In this document: piece by piece, positions 25,194-34,049 of the stretch | Layout: each line of letters opens with the position of its first letter | Position numbering within the stretch: position 1 is the stretch's first letter | Notes under the pieces: generated by a model | What the model saw: only the letters and a program-made list of their open reading frames with translations | What the model was told of the DNA's origin: nothing | Database searches by the model: none | Origin: Bradyrhizobium diazoefficiens | Lineage (GTDB): Bacteria; Pseudomonadota; Alphaproteobacteria; Rhizobiales; Xanthobacteraceae | Assembly: GCF_018129965.1 (NCBI RefSeq) | Contig: NZ_JAFCKW010000002.1 | Coordinates: 372,001 to 436,000 of the forward strand | Reading direction: 5' to 3' | Length of the DNA stretch: 64,000 nucleotides | Made by a program: the position numbers and the translations under genes

Positions 25194-26858
25194 ATGAGCA
25201 GGCAGGACCACAAGGTCAAGGGATCGGACCTCTTTGTCGCAGCGCTGGAGAATGAAGGGGTCGACCGCATCTTCGGTGTTCCCGGCGAGGAGAACCTCGA
25301 TCTCGTCGAATCGCTGCGCACCTCAAAAATCCAGCTGATCCTGACCCGCCACGAACAGGCCGCCGCCTTCATGGCTGCAACGCACGGCCGGCTGACCGGC
25401 AAGCCCGGCGTGTGTCTGTCGACGCTCGGCCCCGGCGCGCTCAACCTGTCCACCGGTGCGGCCTATGCGCATCTCGGCGCGATGCCGATGATCCTGATCA
25501 CCGGCCAGAAGCCGATCATGAACAGCCGGCAGGCGCGCTTCCAGATCGTGGACGTGGTCGCGAGCATGAAGCCGCTGACGAAGCTGTCGCGGCAGATCAT
25601 CAGCGCCTCCAGCATTCCGACCGTGGTGCGCGATGCCTTCCGCGTGGCGATGGAGGAAAGGCCGGGACCGGTGCATCTCGAACTGCCCGAGGACATCGCG
25701 GGCGACCAGGTGCCGGCCTTTCCCATGATCCCGGTCCACCCCATCGAAATCCCCGTCGCACACCGCGCCGCGCTCGACCGCGCAGCCGGCATGATCCTGG
25801 ATGCAAAATTTCCGCTGGTGATGATGGGCGCCGCGACCAGCCGGCCGCGTTCGACCCACGGCATCGCAAGCTTCGTGCGGCGTACCGGCATCCCGTTCTT
25901 CACGACGCAGATGGGCAAGGGCACGGTGCCGGGCGGCACCAATCTCTATATGGGCACCGCAGCGCTGTCCGAGCGCGACTACGTCCACGACGCGATCGAG
26001 GCCGCCGATCTGATCATCGCGATCGGTCACGATCCCATCGAGAAGCCGCCGTTCATCATGGGGCCGTCGGGGCCGAAGGTCATTCATGTCAGCTATACGT
26101 CGGCCAGCGTCGAGCAGGTCTATTTCCCCGATGCCGAGGTCATCGGGGACGTCGGCCCGAGCCTCGAGCTCCTGGCAGATCGTCTCGAAGGCAAGCTGCC
26201 GCAGGCCGCGGCGCTGCTGCCGTTGCGGGAGGAGATTCTCGGCCATCTTGCCGACCGCGCCACCGAGGCGCGCTGGCCGCCGACGCCGCAGCGGATCGTG
26301 CACGACATCCGGCAGGTAATCCCCGAGAACGGCATCGTCGCGCTCGACAACGGCATGTACAAGATCTGGTTCGCGCGCAACTATCGCACCCGGGTTGCGA
26401 ACACGCTGCTGCTCGACAATGCGCTGGCGACCATGGGCGCCGGCCTGCCGTCGGCGATGATGGCCGCGATGCTTCATCCCGAGCGACGTGTGCTCGCGGT
26501 CGCCGGCGATGGCGGCTTCATGATGAACAGCCAGGAGATGGAGACGGCCGTCCGGCTCAATCTCAATCTCGTCGTGCTGGTGCTGGAGGACCACGCCTAT
26601 GGCATGATCCGATGGAAGCAAGCCGTGGATCACTTCGCCGATTTCGGCATGACGTTCGGCAATCCCGATTTCGTCCTCTACGCGAAGGCCTATGGCGCCA
26701 AGGGGCATCGCATCGAGAGCATCGACAGCTTTGCTCCAACGCTCGATGCAGCCTTCAGCGAGGGCGGTGTGCATCTGGTCGTGATCCCGATCGATTATTC
26801 GGAGAACGTACGGGTGCTGGTGGACGAGTTGCGGGCGCACGAGAAAGCGAAGGCGTGA
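25194..26858 (+). CDS. Thiamine-diphosphate enzyme, acetolactate synthase large-subunit family
   Basis: The 554-residue protein has the three domains of ThDP enzymes. The catalytic Glu lies in LTRHEQAAAFMA near residue 51, the central domain spans about 190-330, and the ThDP/Mg motif GDGGFMMNSQEMETAVRLNL lies near residue 440. It resembles IlvB-type acetolactate synthases, but no small regulatory subunit is adjacent, so it may be catabolic or act on another 2-oxo acid. The ATG at 25194 has GGAGGCGAC before it; an upstream frame to 25071 is within the repeat and is rejected. Confidence 0.88.
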   Translation: MSRQDHKVKGSDLFVAALENEGVDRIFGVPGEENLDLVESLRTSKIQLILTRHEQAAAFMAATHGRLTGKPGVCLSTLGPGALNLSTGAAYAHLGAMPMILITGQKPIMNSRQARFQIVDVVASMKPLTKLSRQIISASSIPTVVRDAFRVAMEERPGPVHLELPEDIAGDQVPAFPMIPVHPIEIPVAHRAALDRAAGMILDAKFPLVMMGAATSRPRSTHGIASFVRRTGIPFFTTQMGKGTVPGGTNLYMGTAALSERDYVHDAIEAADLIIAIGHDPIEKPPFIMGPSGPKVIHVSYTSASVEQVYFPDAEVIGDVGPSLELLADRLEGKLPQAAALLPLREEILGHLADRATEARWPPTPQRIVHDIRQVIPENGIVALDNGMYKIWFARNYRTRVANTLLLDNALATMGAGLPSAMMAAMLHPERRVLAVAGDGGFMMNSQEMETAVRLNLNLVVLVLEDHAYGMIRWKQAVDHFADFGMTFGNPDFVLYAKAYGAKGHRIESIDSFAPTLDAAFSEGGVHLVVIPIDYSENVRVLVDELRAHEKAKA

Positions 26859-26883
26859 TTTCATCGACGCTCTCATTCCCGCC

Positions 26884-26999
26884 CGTCATTGCAAGCGTAG
26901 CGAAGCAATCCAGAGCCCTACCGGCGAGGCAGTGTGGATTGCTTCGTCGCCAGCGCAAAATTGCTTCGCAATTTTGTCGCGGGCTCCTCGCAATGACGG
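26884..26999. repeat. Intergenic inverted-repeat element
   Basis: The element runs from CGTCATTGCAAGCGTAGCGA to TCCTCGCAATGACGG. Outer arms CGTCATTGC and GCAATGACG pair perfectly; an inner GCAAAATTGCTTCGCAATTTTG forms another hairpin. It lies between the ThDP-enzyme gene and the Lin0512 gene and belongs with the short copy at 8854-8882. Confidence 0.7.
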
Positions 27000-27063
27000 A
27001 GTATGCCGATCCGCCAGAATGCGATAACAATTTGCTTTGTTCAATCAGCCACAGGAATAAGAC

Positions 27064-27411
27064 ATGACCCGCGTTCGCTGTATCACCGAGATGGGCATGG
27101 GCGTCGACGTCCACGGCCGGGACGCCACCAAGGCGGCCAAGCGCGCAGTGTCGGATGCCATCCGGCATTCCAGCCTTGGCTTCTTCCGGATGATCGGCAA
27201 GACCGCCAACGACATGTTCGTCGACGTGACGATCGGCGTCCCCAACCCCGAGGCGGTGGACAAGGAAGCCGTTGCGAAGGAGCTGCCTTACGGCACGGTG
27301 ACCGTGACTGCGGTCAGGGGCGGGCTCGAGATCCCCTCGGCGACGGAGGTCGCCAACGACCCCATCCTCATCGCCAACGCTGCGGTCATCGTCAGTTTCG
27401 ACAAGGATTAG
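27064..27411 (+). CDS. Lin0512 family protein
   Basis: The 115-residue protein matches the small conserved Lin0512 family by its start RVRCITEMGMGVDVHGRDATKAAKRA-like pattern (residues 3-30), the central GKTANDMFVDVTIGVPNP and the C-terminal ANDPILIANAAVIVSFD. The family has no assigned biochemical role. The gene ends 4 bases before the GNAT gene start, so the two are likely co-transcribed and may act together. Confidence 0.87.
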   Translation: MTRVRCITEMGMGVDVHGRDATKAAKRAVSDAIRHSSLGFFRMIGKTANDMFVDVTIGVPNPEAVDKEAVAKELPYGTVTVTAVRGGLEIPSATEVANDPILIANAAVIVSFDKD

Positions 27412-27415
27412 ACCC

Positions 27416-28108
27416 GTGTCAGGCAGCGATGAGGCGCTGCTGGACCGGCCGATCTGGAGCGCGCTGACGACCAGCCAGAAGCATCTGGCCGAGGGCGGCC
27501 CGCAGGCGCTGCGCTATCCCGTCGACATGACACCGTTTGCCGACATGGTCGACATGTCGGCGGCCAGCTTTGCCGCGCTCGGCGATATCCTGCCAGCCTC
27601 GCAAGTCGCTGCGCTGTTCACGCCGGAGCCGGTCGACATTCCCGCCGGCTTCAAGGTCGTGCTTTCGCAGACCGGCGAACAGATGATCGGCTCGCCGGCC
27701 GACAGTCCGCTTCGCGATGCCGGGATCGTCAAATTGGGAGCGGCCGACGTTCCCGCCATGATGGCGCTGACGGACCTGACCAAGCCCGGCCCGTTCGCGC
27801 ACCGGACCCACGAACTCGGCACCTTCCTCGGTATCCGAGTTGGCGGCGAATTGGTCGCGATGACGGGCGAGCGGATGAAGCCGGGAAAGTTCGTCGAGAT
27901 GACGGCCGTCTGCGTGCATCCCGACTATCGTGGGCGCGGCTACGCACAGGCGCTGCTCGCGGCCGTCGCGCGCGGGATCGAGGCGCGCGGCGAGATTCCG
28001 TTCCTGCACGTGTTTTCGAGCAACGTCTCCGCCATCGCGCTCTACCAGCGGCAGGGCATGCGCATCCGCCGCCGCCTGCACGTCACCGCCCTGATGAAGC
28101 ATGAATGA
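27416..28108 (+). CDS. GNAT-family N-acetyltransferase (FR47-like)
   Basis: The product of 230 residues starts at a GTG 4 bases after the Lin0512 stop. The C-terminal GNAT domain shows VEMTAVCVHPDYRGRGYAQAL (acetyl-CoA loop RGRGYA) near residue 165 and LHVFSSNVSAIALYQRQGM near residue 198, matching the FR47 subgroup. The N-terminal 100 residues are a separate domain without a name I can give. The target amine is unknown. The pair with Lin0512 could form a small detoxification operon. Confidence 0.88.
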   Translation: MSGSDEALLDRPIWSALTTSQKHLAEGGPQALRYPVDMTPFADMVDMSAASFAALGDILPASQVAALFTPEPVDIPAGFKVVLSQTGEQMIGSPADSPLRDAGIVKLGAADVPAMMALTDLTKPGPFAHRTHELGTFLGIRVGGELVAMTGERMKPGKFVEMTAVCVHPDYRGRGYAQALLAAVARGIEARGEIPFLHVFSSNVSAIALYQRQGMRIRRRLHVTALMKHE

Positions 28109-28139
28109 CCTCACGATGGCGTGCAAAGTGCCGCGGAGA

Positions 28140-28685
28140 TCAGGTCTTGTAATCGACCAGCAGAGCACTCGACGCGGAGGCGTTGTTGGTGCCGCTGGAG
28201 CCGTAGGAGGTCGACTGGCTGGTCGCGCTCTGAAGCATCGCGAGCAACTCCTTCATCATGTCCTCGGTGCTGTTGGAGGAGGAACTGGACGAGGACGTGG
28301 AGTCGGTGCTGCCGGTGCTCGACGAGTCGCTGCTGTCGTCCGGCGGCGGAGGCGGGCCGCCGGCACCACTGGCGCCGCCGGAGAATGTGCTGGAAAACAC
28401 GTTCTTCAGTTCGCTGGCCTGGTCGCTGGTCAGCTTGCCGCTCGACACCTCGCTCTGGATCAGGTCGTCGATCTTGGACTTCATCTCGTCGGACGAGGGC
28501 GGCGACGAGGAGCTGGAGCCGGAGGCGCTGCTCTTGAGCGCGGAATCGATGTCGTCGAGCGCGGACGAGAGCGCCGTTTCGTCGCTCGAGCTGATCGTGC
28601 CCGCCGAAACTTCCTTGGTGAGTTCGCTCTTAAGGCGGTCGAGTGGCGAGTACGAACTGGTGGAGGCTGCAGAGATCGAGGTCAT
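28140..28685 (-). CDS. Serine-rich low-complexity protein, unknown function
   Basis: The 181-residue protein alternates helical segments (SPLDRLKSELTKEVSAGTIS, DEMKSKIDDLIQSEVSSGKL, EDMMKELLAMLQSATSQ) with Ser-only or Ser/Thr/Asp stretches (residues 52-66 and 115-140) and a Pro run (PPPPPDD). It has no signal peptide or cysteine. The helices recur with a similar pattern (L..E.S.G..SS), hinting at internal duplication. I do not recognise a function; the composition suggests a secreted or surface-exposed filament-like protein or a substrate of a special secretion system, which is inference. Confidence 0.68.
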   Translation of the reverse strand: MTSISAASTSSYSPLDRLKSELTKEVSAGTISSSDETALSSALDDIDSALKSSASGSSSSSPPSSDEMKSKIDDLIQSEVSSGKLTSDQASELKNVFSSTFSGGASGAGGPPPPPDDSSDSSSTGSTDSTSSSSSSSNSTEDMMKELLAMLQSATSQSTSYGSSGTNNASASSALLVDYKT

Positions 28686-28931
28686 TGTGATGTGCCCGTG
28701 GTGAAGTTGAAGAAACGCTGAACATGGGCGTGAGGCTAAAGGTCGCGCGATTAACGAGGTCTTGCCGCAAGGATTGCAGCGGTTTTCGTTGTGTTGCTTC
28801 CGCCCGGATGAACACATGGCGAAACAAAAATGACGATGTGGTCTGTGCGGACCCGGCCCTGGGCGGATGGTCTTCCCTGCGGCGCAATTGTCGCTATATC
28901 CATCTCAATCAAGTCAGGGAGGCAGGACTTC

Positions 28932-30116
28932 ATGGACGCCAGGGCAACCGAATTTTCCGCCGTCCGGACGGCGATGCAGCGCTATGTCGATCAGGAGATC
29001 ATTCCGGGCGCGTCCTGGGCCGTGCTGAAGGGCCGCGAGGTCGTCGATCAGCAATGCGTCGGCTTCGCCGATCGCGAGGCCAAGACCGCGCTCCGGGCTG
29101 ATCATATTTTCCGGGCCTATTCCAACACCAAGATCTTCGTCACCTGCGCTGTGATGCTGCTGGTCGAAGAGGGGCGCATCGGGCTGGATGACGTCGTCGA
29201 AAAAGTCCTGCCGCAACTCGGCCATCGCAAGGTGCTCAAGCCCGGCGCTTCCAGCCTTGCCGATGTAGAGCCGGCGAAGGGCCCGATCACGATCCGGCAG
29301 CTTCTGACCCACACGTCGGGCCTCAGCTACGGCATCTTCGATCCCGGCACTGTGCTGTTCAAGGCCTACAACGAGGCGCGCGTGCTCAATCCGCTGACGC
29401 CGTTGACGGACATGATCGACAAGCTCGCCGATCTGCCGTTGTCCTATCACCCCGGCACCGGATGGGAATATTCGGTGGCGACCGACGTGCTCGGCCGTAT
29501 CGTCGAGATCGTCTCGGGAAAGTCCCTCGACGCTTTTTTCAAGGAGCGGATATTTGATCGGCTCGGCATGACCGACACCGGCTTCTATGTGCCTGAAGCA
29601 CAGCAGGGCAGGCTGGTTGCGCTCTACACCGGCGCCGACGTGCTCGACCCGATGAAGCCCGGTCTGACGCGGGCCGACAATCTGCCTTACCCGCAGGCCT
29701 ATCGGCGGCCGTTCCCGCGGCTGTCGGGTGGCGGCGGCCTGGTCTCGACCTTGCCCGACATGCTCGCGCTGGTTCGTGCGCTGCTTCCCGGCTCGGATGC
29801 GCTGCTGCAGCCGGAGACACTGCGGCAGATGATGACGAACCAGTTGCCTGCCGGGCAGACCATCCGCTTTGCCAATCTCGGGCCCATCCCCGGCAAGGGC
29901 TTTGGCCTCGGAGGCGCGGTCACCTTCGCGCCGATGCCGTTCGATCCGCCGAATTCGACCGGCGAATTCCAGTGGGGCGGTCTTGCCGGTACCCATTGGT
30001 GGATCTGCCCGCAGGCTAACACGGCCGGCGTGCTGATGGCCCAGCGCCACATGGGATTCTGGAATCCGTTCTTCTTCGAGTTCAAGCGCCTGGCCTATCA
30101 GGCCGTCGGCGGCTGA
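28932..30116 (+). CDS. Serine hydrolase, beta-lactamase fold (EstB-like esterase)
   Basis: The 394-residue protein shows YSNTKIFV with Ser near 64 and Lys near 67 as nucleophile and base, then the HTSGLSYG segment near 150 and WEYSVATDVLGRIVE near 178 carrying the catalytic Tyr. GGGLVSTLPDMLALV and WGGLAGTHWW complete the family pattern of class C-like esterases such as EstB. No signal peptide is present. The ATG at 28932 is chosen for GGGAGGCAGGAC before it over an in-frame ATG at 28830. It is a different branch from the NylB-like gene at 15608. Confidence 0.87.
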   Translation: MDARATEFSAVRTAMQRYVDQEIIPGASWAVLKGREVVDQQCVGFADREAKTALRADHIFRAYSNTKIFVTCAVMLLVEEGRIGLDDVVEKVLPQLGHRKVLKPGASSLADVEPAKGPITIRQLLTHTSGLSYGIFDPGTVLFKAYNEARVLNPLTPLTDMIDKLADLPLSYHPGTGWEYSVATDVLGRIVEIVSGKSLDAFFKERIFDRLGMTDTGFYVPEAQQGRLVALYTGADVLDPMKPGLTRADNLPYPQAYRRPFPRLSGGGGLVSTLPDMLALVRALLPGSDALLQPETLRQMMTNQLPAGQTIRFANLGPIPGKGFGLGGAVTFAPMPFDPPNSTGEFQWGGLAGTHWWICPQANTAGVLMAQRHMGFWNPFFFEFKRLAYQAVGG

Positions 30117-30139
30117 TAACGCACTTCAGGCTCGCATCC

Positions 30140-30805
30140 GTGCCAAACTATCTCGGCCTCGATGGATTTCGCTTCGGCTGGGTTGCCGCGTGGATCGATG
30201 ATCGCGGCGATCACGGTTTTGACTATTCGCCAGGCCTGACGCGCTTGCTGGCGATGCCGCATGCGCGTGCGATGATCGACATGCCGATCGGTTTGAAGCC
30301 GAGCGGATATCGTGCGTGCGACCTGCGTGCACGCGAACTGGTTGGCCCGGCCGTGTTTCTCGGTGCGCGCCGAGATCTCTGGACGTTTGCCGACATGGCC
30401 GCAGCCAACCGGCACTATTGGGAGCACGAGGGGAAGAACAGGGGTGTGTCCGCGCAGCTCTGGAACATCAGGGACAAGATACAAGAGGTGGATGCGATAA
30501 TGACGCCGATACGTCAGAAGACGATCGGCGAAGCGCATCCGGAATTGATCTTCTGGAATCTGGCGAGACGAGTTCTGCTCCCGAAGAAAACGTCGGCGCA
30601 AGGTCGCGAACAACGTATCGCATTGCTGGCGGAGCGCGGCTTCACGCGACTGACGAAATGGCTGACGCAGCGTCACGGCACCGGCATCGGCCGTGACGAT
30701 CTCATCGATGCCTGCGCTTGTGCGGTCGCCGCGCGCGACAGCACGCAGCGTGTCGGTGGGGAGGAGATCGATCCGCGCGGATTGCGGATGGAGATCAATT
30801 ATTGA
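30140..30805 (+). CDS. DUF429 family protein
   Basis: The product of 221 residues starts at a GTG at 30140. The start YLGLDGFRFGWVAAWIDD and the middle AMIDMPIGLKPSGYRACDL, then GEAHPELIFWNLARR and RDDLIDACACAVAAR, follow the pattern of DUF429, which has an RNase H-like fold with acidic residues at these places. The biochemical role is unknown; a predicted nuclease role is possible. It starts 23 bases after the hydrolase gene. Confidence 0.82.
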   Translation: MPNYLGLDGFRFGWVAAWIDDRGDHGFDYSPGLTRLLAMPHARAMIDMPIGLKPSGYRACDLRARELVGPAVFLGARRDLWTFADMAAANRHYWEHEGKNRGVSAQLWNIRDKIQEVDAIMTPIRQKTIGEAHPELIFWNLARRVLLPKKTSAQGREQRIALLAERGFTRLTKWLTQRHGTGIGRDDLIDACACAVAARDSTQRVGGEEIDPRGLRMEINY

Positions 30806-30871
30806 GCCTTGTGCCGATCCGCGCCCCACCTAAATTTAGGTATGGCCAAATACGAGCCCGAAGGGTCCCCG

Positions 30872-31576
30872 ATGTCAGATCTCTCCGCATTTCCGATCAC
30901 CAGGCGCTGGCCGGCGAAGCATCCAGAATTGCTCCAGCTTTATTCGCTGCCGACACCGAACGGCGTCAAGGTTTCGATCATGCTGGAGGAGATCGGATTG
31001 CCTTACGAAGTTCATCTGGTCGACTTCGGCAAGGACGACCAGAAGACGCCCGAATTCCTCTCGCTCAATCCGAACGGCAAGATTCCGGCGATCCTCGATC
31101 CCAATGGTCCCGGTGGCAGGCCGCTGCCATTATTCGAGTCCGGTGCGATCCTGCAATATCTTGCGGAGAAGACCGGCAAGCTTTTGCCCGACGACGCCGC
31201 GCGCCGCTACCAGACCATCCAGTGGGTGCATTTCCAGATGGGCGGCATCGGGCCGATGTTCGGCCAGGTCGGCTTCTTCCACAAATTCGCCGGCAAGGAT
31301 GTCGAGGACAAGCGGCCGCTCGAACGCTACGGGGGCGAGTCCAGGCGCCTGCTCGGGGTCATGGAGACGCGTCTTGCCGGACGGCAATGGTTCATGGATG
31401 ACGAGTACACCATCGCCGACGTGTCCATGCTCGGCTGGGTACGCAACCTCATCGGCTTCTACGGCGCCGGCGATCTCGTCGAATTCAGCACGTTCAAGTC
31501 AGTTGCCGCCTGGCTCGAACGGGGCCTCGCGCGTCCCGCCGTCCAGCGCGGGCTCGACATCCCGAAGCGGCCGTAA
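30872..31576 (+). CDS. Glutathione S-transferase, YfcG/YghU-like
   Basis: The 234-residue protein has the thioredoxin-like N-domain (LYSLPTPNGVKVSIMLEE) with the TPNG turn typical of the Nu class (YfcG, YghU), the substrate-binding LFESGAILQYLAEKTGKLLP and a helical C-domain containing WFMDDEYTIADVSMLGWVRN. Nu-class enzymes have disulfide-bond reductase activity with two bound glutathiones. The ATG at 30872 is chosen (GAAGGG before it); one at 30842 adds ten residues. It ends 1 base before the convergent TauE-like gene. Confidence 0.9.
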   Translation: MSDLSAFPITRRWPAKHPELLQLYSLPTPNGVKVSIMLEEIGLPYEVHLVDFGKDDQKTPEFLSLNPNGKIPAILDPNGPGGRPLPLFESGAILQYLAEKTGKLLPDDAARRYQTIQWVHFQMGGIGPMFGQVGFFHKFAGKDVEDKRPLERYGGESRRLLGVMETRLAGRQWFMDDEYTIADVSMLGWVRNLIGFYGAGDLVEFSTFKSVAAWLERGLARPAVQRGLDIPKRP

Positions 31577-31577
31577 A

Positions 31578-32360
31578 TCAGGTCAACGCCTTGTGGGTCA
31601 TGTAGAGCGCCATCAGCGAGACGAGGCCGATCATAGTCCGGCGCAGCACCGCCTTGCTGACCCCGTTGGCCATGCGTGCACCGAGATCGGTGCCGATCCA
31701 GAGGCCCGCAACAATGCCGAACACGGCCGGCCAGCCGACCATCAGACCTTTGCTCCAGTAGATCCAGGCCGCGGGAATGTTGGTCGGGATGACCGAGAAG
31801 ACCAGGCTGATCAGTTGGGCTTGATGCTGCGGAACGCGAAGACCAGCGGCAAGGCCGACGGTGATCGCAAGTCCGCCGCCGATGCCCATGAAGCCGGAGG
31901 AAAATCCGGCAAGAATGCCGATGAGCGTCAGGGGGAGCCAGGGCAATTCGTCCCGGTCAACGGCCTCGCGGTGCCGATCCTTGCTTTCGCGCCGCAGGAT
32001 CAGGAGGGCGATCAGGGCGACGAGATAGACGACGTAGGTCCATTGCAGGACTGCGTCGGACACCGTGGTCGCGGCATAGCCGCCGCCAGCCCCGCCGATC
32101 AGAAAGCCGATGCCGATCCAGACGATCCACGGCAAGGGGCTGCGATTGCCGCTCTGCCAATAGCGCCGCACGCCGGCAAGGCCGGTCGGCGGGATCTGCG
32201 TGATCAGGGACGTGCCCTGTGCGACGTGTTGCTCCGCGCCGAGCAGCAGCACGGAAAAGATCACGAGGCTGCCGCCCGGGCTCGTGCCCGTGAAGCCCGA
32301 TGCCAGCCCGCCGATAAGACCGACGCCGGCGCCGGCGAGAAGGTCATGGATTCCGGACAT
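31578..32360 (-). CDS. TauE/SafE-family permease (sulfite/sulfonate exporter-like)
   Basis: The 260-residue protein has about eight membrane segments. The duplicated family signature appears as LIGGLASGFTGTSPGGSLVIF near the N-terminus and GILAGFSSGFMGIGGGLAIT in the second half. The family exports sulfite, sulfoacetate or related anions. It starts 3 bases after the stop of the TetR gene on the same strand, so the two form an operon in which the repressor controls the exporter. Confidence 0.9.
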   Translation of the reverse strand: MSGIHDLLAGAGVGLIGGLASGFTGTSPGGSLVIFSVLLLGAEQHVAQGTSLITQIPPTGLAGVRRYWQSGNRSPLPWIVWIGIGFLIGGAGGGYAATTVSDAVLQWTYVVYLVALIALLILRRESKDRHREAVDRDELPWLPLTLIGILAGFSSGFMGIGGGLAITVGLAAGLRVPQHQAQLISLVFSVIPTNIPAAWIYWSKGLMVGWPAVFGIVAGLWIGTDLGARMANGVSKAVLRRTMIGLVSLMALYMTHKALT

Positions 32361-32363
32361 CGT

Positions 32364-32996
32364 TCATGTCCTGGTTCGTCGCTTGACGTCCGGCTTCGTC
32401 GCGCGCATGCCCTCGATGATGCTGCCGACCGCCGACATGCAGGCCGCGACGTCGAAATCCTCGCCCCAGCATTTCTGCAGCACAAAACCCTGGAAGATCG
32501 CGACCAGCACGCGCGCGATCGCATCAGCTTCGATGTCGCGCCTGATCAGGCGGTCATGCTGGCCGCGTTCGACCAGCGCCACGATCAGGGCGCGCGGCAT
32601 CTCGATGCCTTCGACTACGCTGGTGCGGACACGGCGGTTGCGCAGCGCTTCGGCCCAGCCATGGATGCCGACGCGCCGCCGGGCCTCTCCGGCGGAATCG
32701 GTGAGCCATTGCGCGTAGACGCGGACCAGCGCGTGCAGTCCTTCGACCGGGTCGCCCAATCCCTGCGCAACCGAATTGAGCACGGCTTCGCGCCGGTGCC
32801 GGTCGTCGGCGAGGGCTTCGATCAGGTCGTCCTTGCTCTGGAAGTAGAGATAGACCGCGCCGTGGCTCAGTCCCGACCGCTTCACGATGTCGGCCATGCC
32901 GGTCTGGTGAAAGCCGTTCTCGGCGAAGCAGGCAAGGGCCGCCTCGAGGATTTGCTGCCGCCGGCCTTCGCGTTGCTTGTCACTGATCTTGGGCAT
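32364..32996 (-). CDS. TetR-family repressor of the TauE-like exporter
   Basis: The 210-residue protein starts MPKISDKQREGRRQQILEAA, with the helix-turn-helix QTGMADIVKRSGLSHGAVYL and FQSKDDLIEAL. The rest is a helical ligand domain typical of AcrR/TetR regulators. The start at 32996 is preferred over a frame beginning 20 codons earlier inside the operator region. Two inverted GACTGATCGTTTT-like sites lie upstream. The TauE-like gene follows with a 3-base gap. Confidence 0.92.
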   Translation of the reverse strand: MPKISDKQREGRRQQILEAALACFAENGFHQTGMADIVKRSGLSHGAVYLYFQSKDDLIEALADDRHRREAVLNSVAQGLGDPVEGLHALVRVYAQWLTDSAGEARRRVGIHGWAEALRNRRVRTSVVEGIEMPRALIVALVERGQHDRLIRRDIEADAIARVLVAIFQGFVLQKCWGEDFDVAACMSAVGSIIEGMRATKPDVKRRTRT

Positions 32997-33012
32997 GCGG
33001 GGTCCCTGAATA

Positions 33013-33094
33013 ACTGACCAGTCGATCGTTTTGGTTCGGCTCGGAAAGGCCAGCAAATCAGTCTCAGTAGTATAAAAAAACGATCAGTCAGTCA
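33013..33094. promoter_or_regulatory. Pair of inverted operator-like sites upstream of the TetR-TauE operon
   Basis: ACTGACCAGTCGATCGTTTT at 33013-33032 and AAAACGATCAGTCAGTCA at 33077-33094 are near reverse complements of one another. The repeated unit is TGACnnnnTGATCG-TTTT-like with GACTGA/TCAGTC half-sites. The 33077 site is part of an AT-rich promoter-like stretch (AGTAGTATAAAAAAAC). Autoregulation by the TetR protein is the natural reading. Confidence 0.55.
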
Positions 33095-33205
33095 TTTTAA
33101 AGAGCGATGCGTGGCGTGGTCAAGTGGAGAGGCCCGGAAACCCGAAAACAGCCGAATGCCGAGGCACGGCCGGCCAACAACGCGGACAGTCGCGGGAGTG
33201 CGACG

Positions 33206-33577
33206 CTAGAACAAGCGTCCGCCGTTCGGCACGGGCTTGCTCGGCTGCACCAGCACGACCTTGCCGTCGGCGTCGGGGAAGCCGAGCGTCAGCACCTCCG
33301 AGACGACCGGGCCGATCTGGAGCGGCGGGAAATTGACGACCGCGGCGACCTGTTGTCCCACCAGCGTCTCGAGCGGGTGGTTTTCGGTGATCTGCGCGGA
33401 GCTCTTGCGCACGCCGATCACGGGTCCGAAGTCGATCCACAGCCGCCAGGCCGGCTTTCGCGCCTCGGGGAACGGCTTTGCATCGACGATGGTGCCGACG
33501 CGGATGTCGACCGCGAGGAAGGTATTGAAGTCGATTGCCGGCGAGGCGCCCGCAGCGGGATCGTGGGTGACGTGCAT
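33206..33577 (-). CDS. CsaA-like tRNA-binding domain protein
   Basis: The 123-residue protein is a free OB-fold tRNA-binding domain, as in CsaA and the C-terminus of MetRS. Family patterns are FLAVDIRVGTIVDAKPFPEARKPAW (split; residues 20-45), FGPVIGVRKSSAQITENH and VAAVVNFPPLQIGPVVSEVLTLG. CsaA proteins act as dimers with chaperone-like or tRNA-binding roles. The start at 33577 is preferred over a frame 20 codons longer. It is divergent from the Spx/ArsC-like gene. Confidence 0.9.
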   Translation of the reverse strand: MHVTHDPAAGASPAIDFNTFLAVDIRVGTIVDAKPFPEARKPAWRLWIDFGPVIGVRKSSAQITENHPLETLVGQQVAAVVNFPPLQIGPVVSEVLTLGFPDADGKVVLVQPSKPVPNGGRLF

Positions 33578-33676
33578 GGAATGTCCGTTTGGAGAGCTGG
33601 TTCGCAATATTGTCGCGCGCAGCGGAGTTGCGTACAACGGCCACGATCACGACATGACGCATGCGCGAGGGACGTC

Positions 33677-34030
33677 TTGCCCAACATCATCTACGGCATC
33701 AAGAACTGCGACACCATGAAGAAGGCGCGCGCCTGGCTCGACACCAACGGCGTCGCCTACGAATTCCACGACTACAAGACGGCGGGCGTCGAGAAGGACA
33801 AGCTCAAGCAGTGGAGCGAAAAGGTCGGCTGGGAGACCCTGCTCAATCGCGCCGGCACGACTTTCAAGAAGCTGCCCGAGTCCGACAAGGAAGGCCTTTC
33901 CGAAAAAAAGGCGCTGGCGCTGATGCTAGCGCAACCATCGATGATCAAGCGACCGGTGCTGGAAGTCGGCGGCAAGCTGCTGGTCGGCTTCAGGCCCGAA
34001 ATCTATGCCAAGGAAGTCAAGACCAAGTAG
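33677..34030 (+). CDS. Spx/ArsC-family protein (YffB-like)
   Basis: The 117-residue product starts at a TTG at 33677 with GAGGGACG before it. It reads YGIKNCDTMKKARAWLD at the N-terminus, with one Cys in the thioredoxin-like active site (NCDT), and ends KRPVLEVGGKLLVGFRPEIY, the Spx/ArsC pattern. The sequence is closest to YffB, whose reaction is not settled but is glutathione-linked. No ATG offers a complete fold, so TTG is the only sensible start. Confidence 0.88.
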   Translation: MPNIIYGIKNCDTMKKARAWLDTNGVAYEFHDYKTAGVEKDKLKQWSEKVGWETLLNRAGTTFKKLPESDKEGLSEKKALALMLAQPSMIKRPVLEVGGKLLVGFRPEIYAKEVKTK

Positions 34031-34049
34031 GCCGCAATCGCACTGACGG

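Noticed and set aside
31104..33017. 637-codon open frame on the plus strand
   Set aside because: It crosses the end of the GST gene and runs antisense to TauE and TetR, all with clear family motifs. It has no motif of its own.
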